From Belnapia mucosa (GTDB taxonomy: Bacteria; Pseudomonadota; Alphaproteobacteria; Acetobacterales; Acetobacteraceae): a stretch of DNA of 64,000 bases. This document shows, piece after piece, positions 53,884 through 61,464 of the stretch (position 1 is the stretch's first letter; every line of letters starts with the position of its first letter). The stretch spans positions 682,001-746,000 of the forward strand of contig NZ_JAEUXJ010000001.1 in NCBI RefSeq assembly GCF_016775475.1, in the 5' to 3' direction. Below the pieces are notes generated by a model. That model saw only the letters and a program-made list of their open reading frames with translations, had not been told where the DNA came from and made no database searches. The position numbers were made by a program, and so were the translations under genes.

Positions 53884-54872
53884 AGATCTGCGTCTTCGGT
53901 GCCGGCGCCATCGGCGGCCATGTCGCCGCCCGCCTCGCCAAGGGCGGGGCCGAGGTCTCCGTCGTTGCCCGTGGTCCCAACCTCGCCGCCATCCAGGAGA
54001 GGGGCCTGACTGTCCATGCCCCGGACGGCACGCTGGAGTGCCGCCCGCGCGCCAGCGCCGATCCGGCAGAGCTCGGCCCGCAGGATGCGGTGATCGTCAC
54101 CACCAAGGCGCCCTCCCTCCCGAGCGTCGCCGCCTCCATCGCGCCGATGCTGGGGCCGGAGACGCCGGTTGCCTTCGTCATGAACGGCATTCCCTGGTGG
54201 TACAATGACGGCACGGCACGGGACGGGCAGCCCCTGCCGGCGCTCGATCCGGGCGGGGCGCTCCGCCGTGCCATCGGCATCTCGCGCACCATCGGAGGCG
54301 TCGTCTATTCGGCCTGCGAGGTGACCGAGCCCGGCGTGGTCGAGGTCGAGACCAGCGATGCCCGGGTGATTCTCGGTGAGGTGGATGGCCGAATCACGCC
54401 GCGGATCCAGGCGCTTTCCGCCGCCATCGCCGCGGGCGGCATACCCTCCCCGGTGGTGCCGGATATTCGCCAGGCGGTCTGGCAGAAGCTCCTCGGCAAT
54501 CTGGTCAATGGTCCGCTTTGCATCCTCGCCCGGTCCTGCATGCAGGACACGCTGCAAAGCCCCGAGACGCGCGAGGCTGCGATCCGCCTGTCGGAGGAGG
54601 TCGTCGCCATCTCCCGGGCCGAGGGCTGGCCCATTCCGGGCGATGCCCTGGCCGCCCGCGTCGCCCGCTCGGCGACGCTGCGGCACAAGCCCTCCATCCT
54701 GCAGGATCTCGAGGCCGGGCGGATGATGGAGGTGGAGGCGATGTTCCAGGCCCCGCTGCGCCTTGCGCGGGAGGCGGGCGTCCCGGTGCCGACCCTCTCC
54801 CTGATGGTCGCGCTGGCCACCCGCGCGGCGATGGCGGCCGGGCTCTATGCGGCGCCGGCGGAGGCGGCATGA
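53880..54872 (+). CDS. Ketopantoate reductase (PanE/ApbA)-family dehydrogenase, copy A
   Basis: 330 residues. NADP Rossmann GAGAIGGHVAARLAKGG, PVAFVMNGIPWWYND, catalytic-Lys region RQAVWQKLLGNLVNGPLC, and KPSILQDLEAGRMMEVEAMF. PanE reduces 2-dehydropantoate, but tandem copies inside a catabolic operon are more likely to reduce another 2-keto acid or oxidise a hydroxy acid. ATG overlaps the previous stop by 4 bp. About half or more of the residues match copy B. Confidence 0.88.
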   Translation: MKICVFGAGAIGGHVAARLAKGGAEVSVVARGPNLAAIQERGLTVHAPDGTLECRPRASADPAELGPQDAVIVTTKAPSLPSVAASIAPMLGPETPVAFVMNGIPWWYNDGTARDGQPLPALDPGGALRRAIGISRTIGGVVYSACEVTEPGVVEVETSDARVILGEVDGRITPRIQALSAAIAAGGIPSPVVPDIRQAVWQKLLGNLVNGPLCILARSCMQDTLQSPETREAAIRLSEEVVAISRAEGWPIPGDALAARVARSATLRHKPSILQDLEAGRMMEVEAMFQAPLRLAREAGVPVPTLSLMVALATRAAMAAGLYAAPAEAA

Positions 54873-55855
54873 GGATCTGCGTCTACGGGCCGGGCGCCAT
54901 CGGCGGCCATCTGGCCGGGCGGCTGGCACAGGGCGGGGCGGAGGTCTCGGTCGTCGCCCGCGGCGCCCAGCTCGAGGCGATCCGGGGACGCGGCCTGACC
55001 GTGCGCCTGGCCGACCGCAGCATCGAATGCCGACCCCGCGCCGCCGCCGACCCCGCCGAGCTCGGCCCGCAGGATGCGGTGGTGGTTTGCACCAAGGTGC
55101 CGGCCCTGCCTGCGGTCGCCAGGGCCATCGGCCCGCTGCTCGGCCCGGAGACGCCGGTGGCCTTCGTCACCAACGGCATCCCCTGGTGGTATTTTGCCGG
55201 CCATGGCGGGCCCGAGGAGGGGCAGCGCGTGCCGGAGGTCGATCCCGCTGGGGTGGTCTGGGATGCCGTCGGCCCGGCGCGGGCGATCGGCGGCGTGGTC
55301 TATTCCGCCTGCTCCGTGCCGGAGCCGGGGGTGATCGAGGTCACCAGCAAGTCCAGCAAGCTGATCCTCGGCGAGCCGGATGGCAGCCGCAGCCCCCGCG
55401 CCATGGCGCTGGCGGGTGCCTTCAAGCAGGGCGGCCTGCCCTGCAGCGTCTCGCCCGATATCCGCACCGATGTCTGGGCCAAGCTGCTGAACAACCTCTC
55501 CAACGGCCCGATCTGCACCCTCACGCGCCGCAATATGCGGGAGACCTTCCGCGATCCCGTGATCCGCACCGCGGCGGTGGCGGTGGTGCGGGAAGGGCTG
55601 GCGATCGCCGCTGCCATGGGTCGCCCCATCCCCGGCACGGCCGAGGAGCGGATCGACCTCTCGGCCGACATCCCCCACAAACCTTCGATCCTTCAGGATC
55701 TGGAGGCGGGGCGGCCGATGGAGGTGGATGCGCTGTTCCAGGTGCCGCTGCGCCTGGCGCGGGAACGCGGCGTGCCGGCGCCCATGCTCGAACTGATCGT
55801 GGCGCTGGCGGCCCAGGCCGCCGAGGCGGCCGGCCTCTACCGGCGGGAAGGATAA
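54869..55855 (+). CDS. Ketopantoate reductase (PanE/ApbA)-family dehydrogenase, copy B
   Basis: 328 residues, clearly a duplicate of copy A: VAFVTNGIPWWYFAGHGG, Rossmann GPGAIGGHLAGRLAQGG (Pro in place of the first Ala), RTDVWAKLLNNLSNGPIC and KPSILQDLEAGRPMEVDALF. Catalytic Lys and the Ser/Glu of the substrate pocket are kept in both. ATG 54869 sits in the ATGA overlap with copy A. Divergence between the copies (for example FKQGGLPCSV against IAAGGIPSPV) suggests different substrates or a heteromer. Confidence 0.87.
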   Translation: MRICVYGPGAIGGHLAGRLAQGGAEVSVVARGAQLEAIRGRGLTVRLADRSIECRPRAAADPAELGPQDAVVVCTKVPALPAVARAIGPLLGPETPVAFVTNGIPWWYFAGHGGPEEGQRVPEVDPAGVVWDAVGPARAIGGVVYSACSVPEPGVIEVTSKSSKLILGEPDGSRSPRAMALAGAFKQGGLPCSVSPDIRTDVWAKLLNNLSNGPICTLTRRNMRETFRDPVIRTAAVAVVREGLAIAAAMGRPIPGTAEERIDLSADIPHKPSILQDLEAGRPMEVDALFQVPLRLARERGVPAPMLELIVALAAQAAEAAGLYRREG

Positions 55856-55859
55856 GCGC

Positions 55860-56696
55860 ATGGACTGCCTGATCGACCACATCGTCATCGATGTCCGCGA
55901 CCGGCTGGCGGAGGGCGCCGATACTTGGCGCAGGCTCGGCTTCCAGCTCACGCCCATGGGCAAGCACAGCCTCGGCTCGGCCAATCACCTGATGATCCTG
56001 GGGCGGGACTATCTGGAGCTGCTCGGCACCGATGTGCCCGGCGGGGCGCTGCGGCCGGATATCGCCTCCTTCCCGGTCGGGCTGAACGGGCTGGTCTTCC
56101 GCGGTTATGAGTCGGAGGCGCTGGCGGCCGAACAGCAGGCGCGCGGCGTGCCGGTGCAGCCGGCGGTCGCCTTCCACCGCCCGGCTGACCTGCCCGATGG
56201 CAGCCGCCAGGATGCGAAATTTAAGACCGTGCGGCTCGACCGCTCCGCCGGCTTCGATGGCCGGATCTACTGGTGCGAGCATCTGACGCCGGAGCATGTC
56301 TGGCGCCCGGAATGGCAGGCCCATCCCAATGGCGCGCTCGGTGTCGCCCGAATTCTGCTCTCGGTGCGCGACCCGGAACGCCAGGCGGCGCTGTTCCGCC
56401 GCATGTTCGGGGCGGAGGCGGTGAGCGCCGGAGCCGATGGCCGCATGCTGCTGCAGGCGGGCGAGGCGGTGGTGGAGGCAGCGCCGCATGCCGCCGTCGC
56501 CGCCGAACTGGGCGCGGCGGCCCCCGACCCTGCCGGGCGCGGCGATTACATGGCGGTGCTCGGGCTCAAGGTCCGAGATCTGGCGGAAACCGGCTCGGCG
56601 CTGCGGATCAATGGCGTCGCCTTCGCAGAGGCACCCGGCCGGCTGCGCGTGCCGGCGACCGAGGCGATGAACACGACCGTCGACTTCATGGCATGA
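55860..56696 (+). CDS. Glyoxalase-like (VOC, PF13468-type) protein
   Basis: 278 residues. N-terminal DCLIDHIVIDVRDRLAEGAD, LGSANHLMILGRDYLELLG, and the middle RIYWCEHLTPEHVWRPEWQ typical of the glyoxalase_3 group; the C-terminal third (ARILLSVRDPERQAALFRR) looks like a second VOC half. Metal-type His and Glu are present, but activity is undefined. Fifth and last gene of the operon, 4 bp after copy B; its 3' end overlaps the convergent DUF429 gene by 11 bp. Confidence 0.85.
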   Translation: MDCLIDHIVIDVRDRLAEGADTWRRLGFQLTPMGKHSLGSANHLMILGRDYLELLGTDVPGGALRPDIASFPVGLNGLVFRGYESEALAAEQQARGVPVQPAVAFHRPADLPDGSRQDAKFKTVRLDRSAGFDGRIYWCEHLTPEHVWRPEWQAHPNGALGVARILLSVRDPERQAALFRRMFGAEAVSAGADGRMLLQAGEAVVEAAPHAAVAAELGAAAPDPAGRGDYMAVLGLKVRDLAETGSALRINGVAFAEAPGRLRVPATEAMNTTVDFMA

Positions 56697-57591
56697 GGCC
56701 GCGGGGCAGGGCGGTCTGCCCCAGGACCCATCCCTCCCAGCGACGAATCCAGGGGTCGTCCGGGATATAGTCGGGGCGCGCGCCGTCCAGCACGGCGATC
56801 AGGCCGAGCAGACCGATGACCGAGTCGAACCGGTCTTCCCCAGCCGGATCGGCGCCGAAGCCGCCCTCGATAGCGGCGGCCAGGGCCGCATCCGGCGCCA
56901 CCCGCCGCGCCGCCATCGCAGCGCGGAGTGCCGGGGCCAGCGCCCGGCGCGGCCCCTGGGCCCGCTTGCTGCCGGCGAGCTTCAATCCGCATTGCCGCAG
57001 CGCCTCGGCCGGATAGACCTCGGCCAGGACTGCCCGTCCAGGCGCCAGCAGCGCATGGAGCCTGCCCTCGAAGGGCCAGAGTCGGATCGGGGCAGCGGCC
57101 GCCAGCGCCGGCACCAGCCAATCCCGCCAGGCGGTGATCGCCGCCTTGCCGGACTGGTTGGCACCGAGGGTCCAGAAGACCGGCGCCCCGGCCGGCCGCT
57201 CCGCGGTAGCGCGGTCGCACCAGCGGGACAGCCCCTCCGCTCCGCCAAGGCCGAGCGCCGCCGCATGTGCCGCCCGGGTCATGCCCTTGATGCCACGCGC
57301 CGGGTAGAAGGGCCGGTCATGGGCGATGGTCTCGAGAGTCGCACTGACCTCGAAGAAGTCCGGGCAGGCGCCGAGGCCGCGGAGGAATTCAGGGAATCCG
57401 GCCTCCCTCCGCCCCGCTGCATAGGCCCGCGGCAGGCCGAGCGGCAGGTCCAGCCCGAGGGCCACCGGCAGCCCCGGCGCCAGCAGGCCCGGCAGCAGCG
57501 AGTCCAGCGGCCCGACCGGGCGGGGCGCCACCGCCTCCCAGCCTTCCGCATTCCGGATCGCCACCGATATCCACCGCTTGCGCGAATCCAT
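56686..57591 (-). CDS. DUF429 family protein (RNase H-like fold)
   Basis: 301 residues from ATG 57591: MDSRKRWISVAIR, VALGLDLPLGLPRAYAAGR, TLGANQSGKAAITAWRDWLV, IRLWPFEGRLHALL, VLAEVYPAEALR and EDRFDSVIGLLGLIAVL. Relatives begin a little earlier with an ADWS segment whose Asp is likely part of the active site; here AHADWS lies in frame upstream (to about 57624), but only CTG codons are available there and I see no good ribosome site. The start is therefore uncertain. Function unknown. Confidence 0.75.
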   Translation of the reverse strand: MDSRKRWISVAIRNAEGWEAVAPRPVGPLDSLLPGLLAPGLPVALGLDLPLGLPRAYAAGRREAGFPEFLRGLGACPDFFEVSATLETIAHDRPFYPARGIKGMTRAAHAAALGLGGAEGLSRWCDRATAERPAGAPVFWTLGANQSGKAAITAWRDWLVPALAAAAPIRLWPFEGRLHALLAPGRAVLAEVYPAEALRQCGLKLAGSKRAQGPRRALAPALRAAMAARRVAPDAALAAAIEGGFGADPAGEDRFDSVIGLLGLIAVLDGARPDYIPDDPWIRRWEGWVLGQTALPRGLMP

Positions 57592-57633
57592 GCTCCAATC
57601 GGCATGGGCGGCGACCAGGGGCAGGAGGGCGGA

Positions 57634-58161
57634 ATGGGGAGCTATGGCACCGGGGCCAAATGGTTCCACTGGGTCACCGTGGTGCTGCTCGCGGTGGCGA
57701 TGCCGGTCGGCTTCGTCATTCAGTTTCTGAAGGACGATGCGAAGACCGTCTTCTATGCCATTCATGAATCAGCCGGTTTGACGATCCTGCTCGTGGCTCT
57801 GGCCCGGCTGGCCTGGCGGCTGCGGCACCCGCCGCCGCCCCTGCCGGACCATGTCCCGCTTCTGTTGCAGCGGGTTGCGGCCGGGGTTCATCACACACTG
57901 TACGTGCTGCTGATCCTGCAGCCCATTCTCGGCTTCGTCGCCACCAATGCCTGGGGCTTTCCCATGCGCGGGGATACCGCCTATCTCGGCCTCATCGAGC
58001 TGCCGAAGTTCATGGAGACGAACGAGGCCCTGGCCGGGGCGGTGCAGACCGCCCACAACTGGGTCGCCTTCGCGCTCCTCGCCCTGCTGGTGCTGCATAT
58101 CGGCGGGGTGATCTTCCACCAGGCCATCCGCCGCGACGGCACGCTGCTGCGGATGGTCTGA
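57634..58161 (+). CDS. Cytochrome b561
   Basis: 175-residue four-helix di-heme membrane protein: TGAKWFHWVTVVLLAVAMPV, YAIHESAGLTILLVALARLA, LLQRVAAGVHHTLYVLLILQ, and AHNWVAFALLALLVLHIGG; the paired His residues ligate two b hemes. It passes electrons from quinol to periplasmic acceptors. GGAGGG precedes ATG 57634. It is divergent from the DUF429 gene with starts about 40 bp apart. Confidence 0.92.
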   Translation: MGSYGTGAKWFHWVTVVLLAVAMPVGFVIQFLKDDAKTVFYAIHESAGLTILLVALARLAWRLRHPPPPLPDHVPLLLQRVAAGVHHTLYVLLILQPILGFVATNAWGFPMRGDTAYLGLIELPKFMETNEALAGAVQTAHNWVAFALLALLVLHIGGVIFHQAIRRDGTLLRMV

Positions 58162-58170
58162 GTGGCAGCG

Positions 58171-58383
58171 CTATAGCGGTTTCTGAGCTCGTTCCAGCAA
58201 ACGGCTGAAAAAGCCGGCTTTCTTCGTCGGCGCGGCAGTCACCGAGGCCTTCGCCGTCCCGGCGCGGTCCGCCTCGGCTTCCTTCTCCTTCTGCGCCAGC
58301 CAACGCTCCAGCGTCATGCCTGCCTTGGCCGCCCGCTTCGCCTCATAGGCGCGCTGGCCTTCCGTCATCTTCCGTAAGTCCAC
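58171..58383 (-). CDS. Small basic hypothetical protein
   Basis: 70 residues if started at GTG 58383 (GGGAG six bases upstream); ATG 58407 would add eight. Sequence: VDLRKMTEGQRAYEAKRAAK then AGMTLERWLAQKEKEAEADR, a charged amphipathic helix, a linker, and C-terminal KKAGFFSRLLERAQKPL. No signal or membrane segment. I do not recognise a function. Convergent with cytochrome b561 and divergent from the DUF1491 gene. Confidence 0.65.
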   Translation of the reverse strand: MDLRKMTEGQRAYEAKRAAKAGMTLERWLAQKEKEAEADRAGTAKASVTAAPTKKAGFFSRLLERAQKPL

Positions 58384-58479
58384 AGCCTGCTCCCGCACCG
58401 GCCCCATCCGGCGGAGATGTGGCGGAGCCTGGGCGGCAGGGCAAGCGGGGGCTTGCCGAGGTCGGGCCTCTGGCCACCT

Positions 58480-58821
58480 ATGCGCAGCATGGAAGCGCGC
58501 GTGAAGGCCGGAATCTGGGTTTCGATGGCACTCCGCCTCGCCGATATCGGCGGGCGCAGCGGCGCGGTGCTGCGCAAGGGCGACCCGGATTCGGGCGGCA
58601 TCCTCTGCGTGCTGCGGGGGCGGGAGGGGATGGTGGTGCTCAGCCAGGTGCGGGATGCCGAGGGGCGCGCCGCCTGGATACGAGGCACCGGTCCCGCGCC
58701 GGTTGAGGAAACCGTGGCGGATGCCTATGTGGAGCGCCAAGTGAAGCGCGACCCCGACCTTTGGGTGGTGGAATTCGAGGCCCCCGATCTGCAGCCGCCT
58801 TTCGAAGGTCGGCTGATCTGA
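58480..58821 (+). CDS. DUF1491 family protein
   Basis: 113 residues: ARVKAGIWVSMALRLADI, AVLRKGDPDSGGILCVLRG, AAWIRGTGPAPVEETVADAY, VERQVKRDPDLWVVEFE. This pattern is that of the alphaproteobacterial DUF1491 family, of unknown function. The start is ATG 58480 or 58489; neither has a strong ribosome site. Confidence 0.8.
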   Translation: MRSMEARVKAGIWVSMALRLADIGGRSGAVLRKGDPDSGGILCVLRGREGMVVLSQVRDAEGRAAWIRGTGPAPVEETVADAYVERQVKRDPDLWVVEFEAPDLQPPFEGRLI

Positions 58822-58925
58822 AGTGGAAGGGCGGCCGCCGATTCGAAACAAAGTCGCAATAAAGTGTACGGCCTGATGCGCGACTAAGGCCAGGAATTTT
58901 CGCTTTCTGGTTTCATTCCCTGCTG

Positions 58926-58946
58926 GTCTAGCATTTCATGCTGGAC
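58926..58946. promoter_or_regulatory. Inverted repeat upstream of the response regulator gene
   Basis: GTCTAGCAT-TTC-ATGCTGGAC: nine-base arms with one mismatch, centred 45 bp before the ATG, within a relatively AT-rich 159-bp leader. It could be an operator, for autoregulation, or an mRNA hairpin. No other element was recognised in this leader apart from GGAGGT next to the start. Confidence 0.35.
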
Positions 58947-58980
58947 GAGCGATGACTGTTAACACCCTGCCGGAGGTCCA

Positions 58981-59694
58981 ATGGCGACGCCTCGACCCAT
59001 TCTGATCGTCGAAGACGATGCCGCCCTGCGTGCGACGCTGGCCGAGCAGCTCGCCCTCGACGGCGACTTCACCGCCGACGAGGCGGAAAGTGCGAAGGAG
59101 GCCGAGGAGAAGCTCGCCAGCGCCGACGCGCGCTACGACGCCATCCTGCTCGATATCGGCCTGCCCGATGCTGATGGCCGCGACTTCTGCGCCAAGCTGC
59201 GGCGCGACGGGCGGCGCATGCCGGTCATCATGCTGACCGGCCAGGATGCCGAGCAGGATGTGGTCCGCGGCCTCGACTCCGGCGCCAACGACTATATCGC
59301 CAAGCCCTTCCGCCTGCCCGAGCTGCTGGCCCGGGTCCGGGCGCAGCTGCGGGTCTTCGACAACTCCGAGGACGCGGTCTTCACTATTGGACCCTACATG
59401 TTCCGTCCCAGCGCCAAGCTGCTGCTGGAGCCGGCGCGGAACCGCAAGATCCGCCTGACCGACAAGGAAAGCGCGATCCTGAAGTTCCTCTACCGGGCCG
59501 GCGGCAAGCCGGTGCCGCGCCAGGTGCTGCTGAACGAGGTCTGGGGCTACAACAGCGCCGTCACCACCCACACCCTCGAGACGCATGTCTACCGCCTGCG
59601 CCAGAAGATCGAGCCGGATCCGACCCATACCCGGCTGCTGCTGACCGAGGCAGGCGGCTACAAGCTCGATCCGGTCGCCGGCAGCGCGGCCTGA
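58981..59694 (+). CDS. OmpR/PhoB-family response regulator, orphan
   Basis: 237 residues. Receiver domain (7-120): ILIVEDDAALR, phospho-acceptor Asp58 in AILLDIGLPDADG, IMLTGQDA, and YIAKPFR. DNA-binding winged helix (about 140-230): LTDKESAILKFLYRAGGKPV, VWGYNSAVTTHTLETHVYRL, LLLTEAGGYKLDP. GGAGGT lies before the ATG. No histidine kinase gene is in the window. It ends one base from the convergent MotB-like gene. Confidence 0.93.
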   Translation: MATPRPILIVEDDAALRATLAEQLALDGDFTADEAESAKEAEEKLASADARYDAILLDIGLPDADGRDFCAKLRRDGRRMPVIMLTGQDAEQDVVRGLDSGANDYIAKPFRLPELLARVRAQLRVFDNSEDAVFTIGPYMFRPSAKLLLEPARNRKIRLTDKESAILKFLYRAGGKPVPRQVLLNEVWGYNSAVTTHTLETHVYRLRQKIEPDPTHTRLLLTEAGGYKLDPVAGSAA

Positions 59695-59695
59695 T

Positions 59696-61447
59696 TTAGC
59701 GGTCGGTCAGGCGCAGTTCGATCCGCCGGTTGCGCGCCAGCGCTTCCGGCGAATCGCCTTGATCGATCGGCTGGTTGTCGCCGAAGGCGGTGGCAGCCAC
59801 CCGGTTTGGCGGTAGACCCTCGGCCATCAGCAGTTGCGAAACTGCGATCGCCCGGGCCGCCGACAACTCCCAATTCGTCGCATAGCGCGGGCTGCGGATC
59901 GGGGTGCGGTCGGCATGGCCGTCCACCCGTAGCAGCCAGTTCACATCGGCCGGGATGCGGGCGGCGATGTCCTGGAGGATGCGGGCGATCTGCCGGATCT
60001 GCTGCTGCCCGGCCGCTGAGAGATCGGCGCTGCCGGGCGGGAACAGCACCTCCGACTGGAAGACGAAGCGGTCACCGACGATCCGCACCTCCGACCGGTC
60101 GCCCAGCACATCGCGCAGCCGGCCGAAGAAGTCGCTGCGATAACGCTGCAGCTCTTCGACGCGCGCCGCCAGCGCCGCGTTCAGCCGGGTGCCGAGGGCG
60201 CTGATCTGCGTATCCTTGTCGCGACTCGAGGTCTCCGAGGCATCCAGCGCCGCGGCAAGGCGGGCCAACTGGTTCCGCAACTCCTCGATCTGCCGGCCGA
60301 GCAGGGCGACCTGGGCCCGAGCGCTCTCGGCCAGCCGGGTCTGTTCGCCCGCATTGCGTTCGGCGGCGGCGCGGCGTTCGGCCTCGCTGCCGGCCGCGGC
60401 CTCGGCTGTCTGGCGGCGTCTTGCTTCCTCACCGGCCAGGGTCTCGGCGGCCTGCCGCCGTGCGGCTTCGGCAGCGGCGGCGCGCTCCGCGGCAGCCCGG
60501 CGCTCGGCTTCGCTCCCGGCGGTGGTCTCGGCTGTCGTCCGGCGCCGTGCCTCGTCGCCGGCGCGCTGCGCCGCCTCCTGCGCTTGCCGCTCCAGCTGGT
60601 CGCGCAGCGCCGTCAGCGCGCGGACCTGCTCGGACAGCCGCGCCACATCGGAGAGCCGCGCCTCGATCGTCGCCCGATCCGCCTGCACCTGGCGGTCGAG
60701 CGCTGCCATCGCTGCCTGCATCGCCTCGCGCTGGCGCTGCGCCTCGGCCAGCGCCGCCTGCGCCTCGCGCAGCTGCTGGGAGAGACCCGCCAGCTCCCGC
60801 CGTGCCGTCTCCACCGCGCCACGCGATTCGCCGAGTTGGCGGTCGAGATCGCCGGCCCGCGCCTCGGCCTGTTGCCGGGCGGTGCGCTCGGCGGTGAGGG
60901 CCCGGTTCGTCTCGGTCAGCCGGCGGACGGTCTGCACCGCATCGCCGCCTGTGGCCTCGGCCCGTCGCAGCGCCTCGGCCAGCTGCGTCTCCAGCGCAGC
61001 AATGCGTTCCGGCGCGCCGCGATGGGTCAGTTCCAGATCGGTCAGCCGGGCGGTGAGCTGGTCGCGCTCGCCGCGCGCCGCATCGCGCTCACCGGAAAGC
61101 CGGTCGCGCTCCTCGCGGATCTCGCGGAGCTGGGTGAAGAGCGCATCCCGTGCCGCGGCGGCGCCACGCAACTCCTCGGCTGTGCGGGCGAGGCTGCTGC
61201 GGAGTTCCGTGGTCTGGCCGCGCTCCAGCGAGAGCAGCTCGGCCAGTTCCGCGACCTGGCGGTTCAGCCGGTCCAGCGCCCGGTCACGCGAGGAGAGGGC
61301 GACCGAGAGGAATCCCTGCGCCAGCACGAAAACCAGCAGCACGAAGATGATGACCATCAGCAGCGTGGAGAGCGCATCCACATAGCCGGGCCAGGCATCG
61401 AGCCCGCCGCCACCCCGCGCCCGGCGCCGGCCGCCCATGCCCGCCAT
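59696..61447 (-). CDS. MotB-like OmpA-domain protein with long coiled coil
   Basis: 583 residues. Single N-terminal membrane helix GYVDALSTLLMVIIFVLLVF with Asp24 at the MotB proton-site position; then about 350 residues of Ala/Arg/Glu-rich coiled coil including two near-identical repeats (SEAERRAAAER with EEARRR); and a C-terminal OmpA-type peptidoglycan domain (about 440-583: FPPGSADLSAAGQQQIRQI, VDGHADRTPI, NWELSAARAIAVSQLL, RRIELRLTD). Predicted to anchor an ion channel to the wall, partnered by the MotA/ExbB-like protein encoded 17 bp upstream. Confidence 0.85.
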   Translation of the reverse strand: MAGMGGRRRARGGGGLDAWPGYVDALSTLLMVIIFVLLVFVLAQGFLSVALSSRDRALDRLNRQVAELAELLSLERGQTTELRSSLARTAEELRGAAAARDALFTQLREIREERDRLSGERDAARGERDQLTARLTDLELTHRGAPERIAALETQLAEALRRAEATGGDAVQTVRRLTETNRALTAERTARQQAEARAGDLDRQLGESRGAVETARRELAGLSQQLREAQAALAEAQRQREAMQAAMAALDRQVQADRATIEARLSDVARLSEQVRALTALRDQLERQAQEAAQRAGDEARRRTTAETTAGSEAERRAAAERAAAAEAARRQAAETLAGEEARRRQTAEAAAGSEAERRAAAERNAGEQTRLAESARAQVALLGRQIEELRNQLARLAAALDASETSSRDKDTQISALGTRLNAALAARVEELQRYRSDFFGRLRDVLGDRSEVRIVGDRFVFQSEVLFPPGSADLSAAGQQQIRQIARILQDIAARIPADVNWLLRVDGHADRTPIRSPRYATNWELSAARAIAVSQLLMAEGLPPNRVAATAFGDNQPIDQGDSPEALARNRRIELRLTDR

Positions 61448-61464
61448 GGCTCAGCCCGCCGCCA

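Noticed and set aside
53880..55855. Pantothenate biosynthesis genes
   Set aside because: PanE similarity is real, but duplication inside an amidohydrolase operon and absence of panB/panC make a vitamin role unlikely.
60360..60560. Tandem DNA repeat or mobile element
   Set aside because: The repeated bases encode the Ala/Arg/Glu coiled coil of the MotB-like protein and are explained by protein structure.
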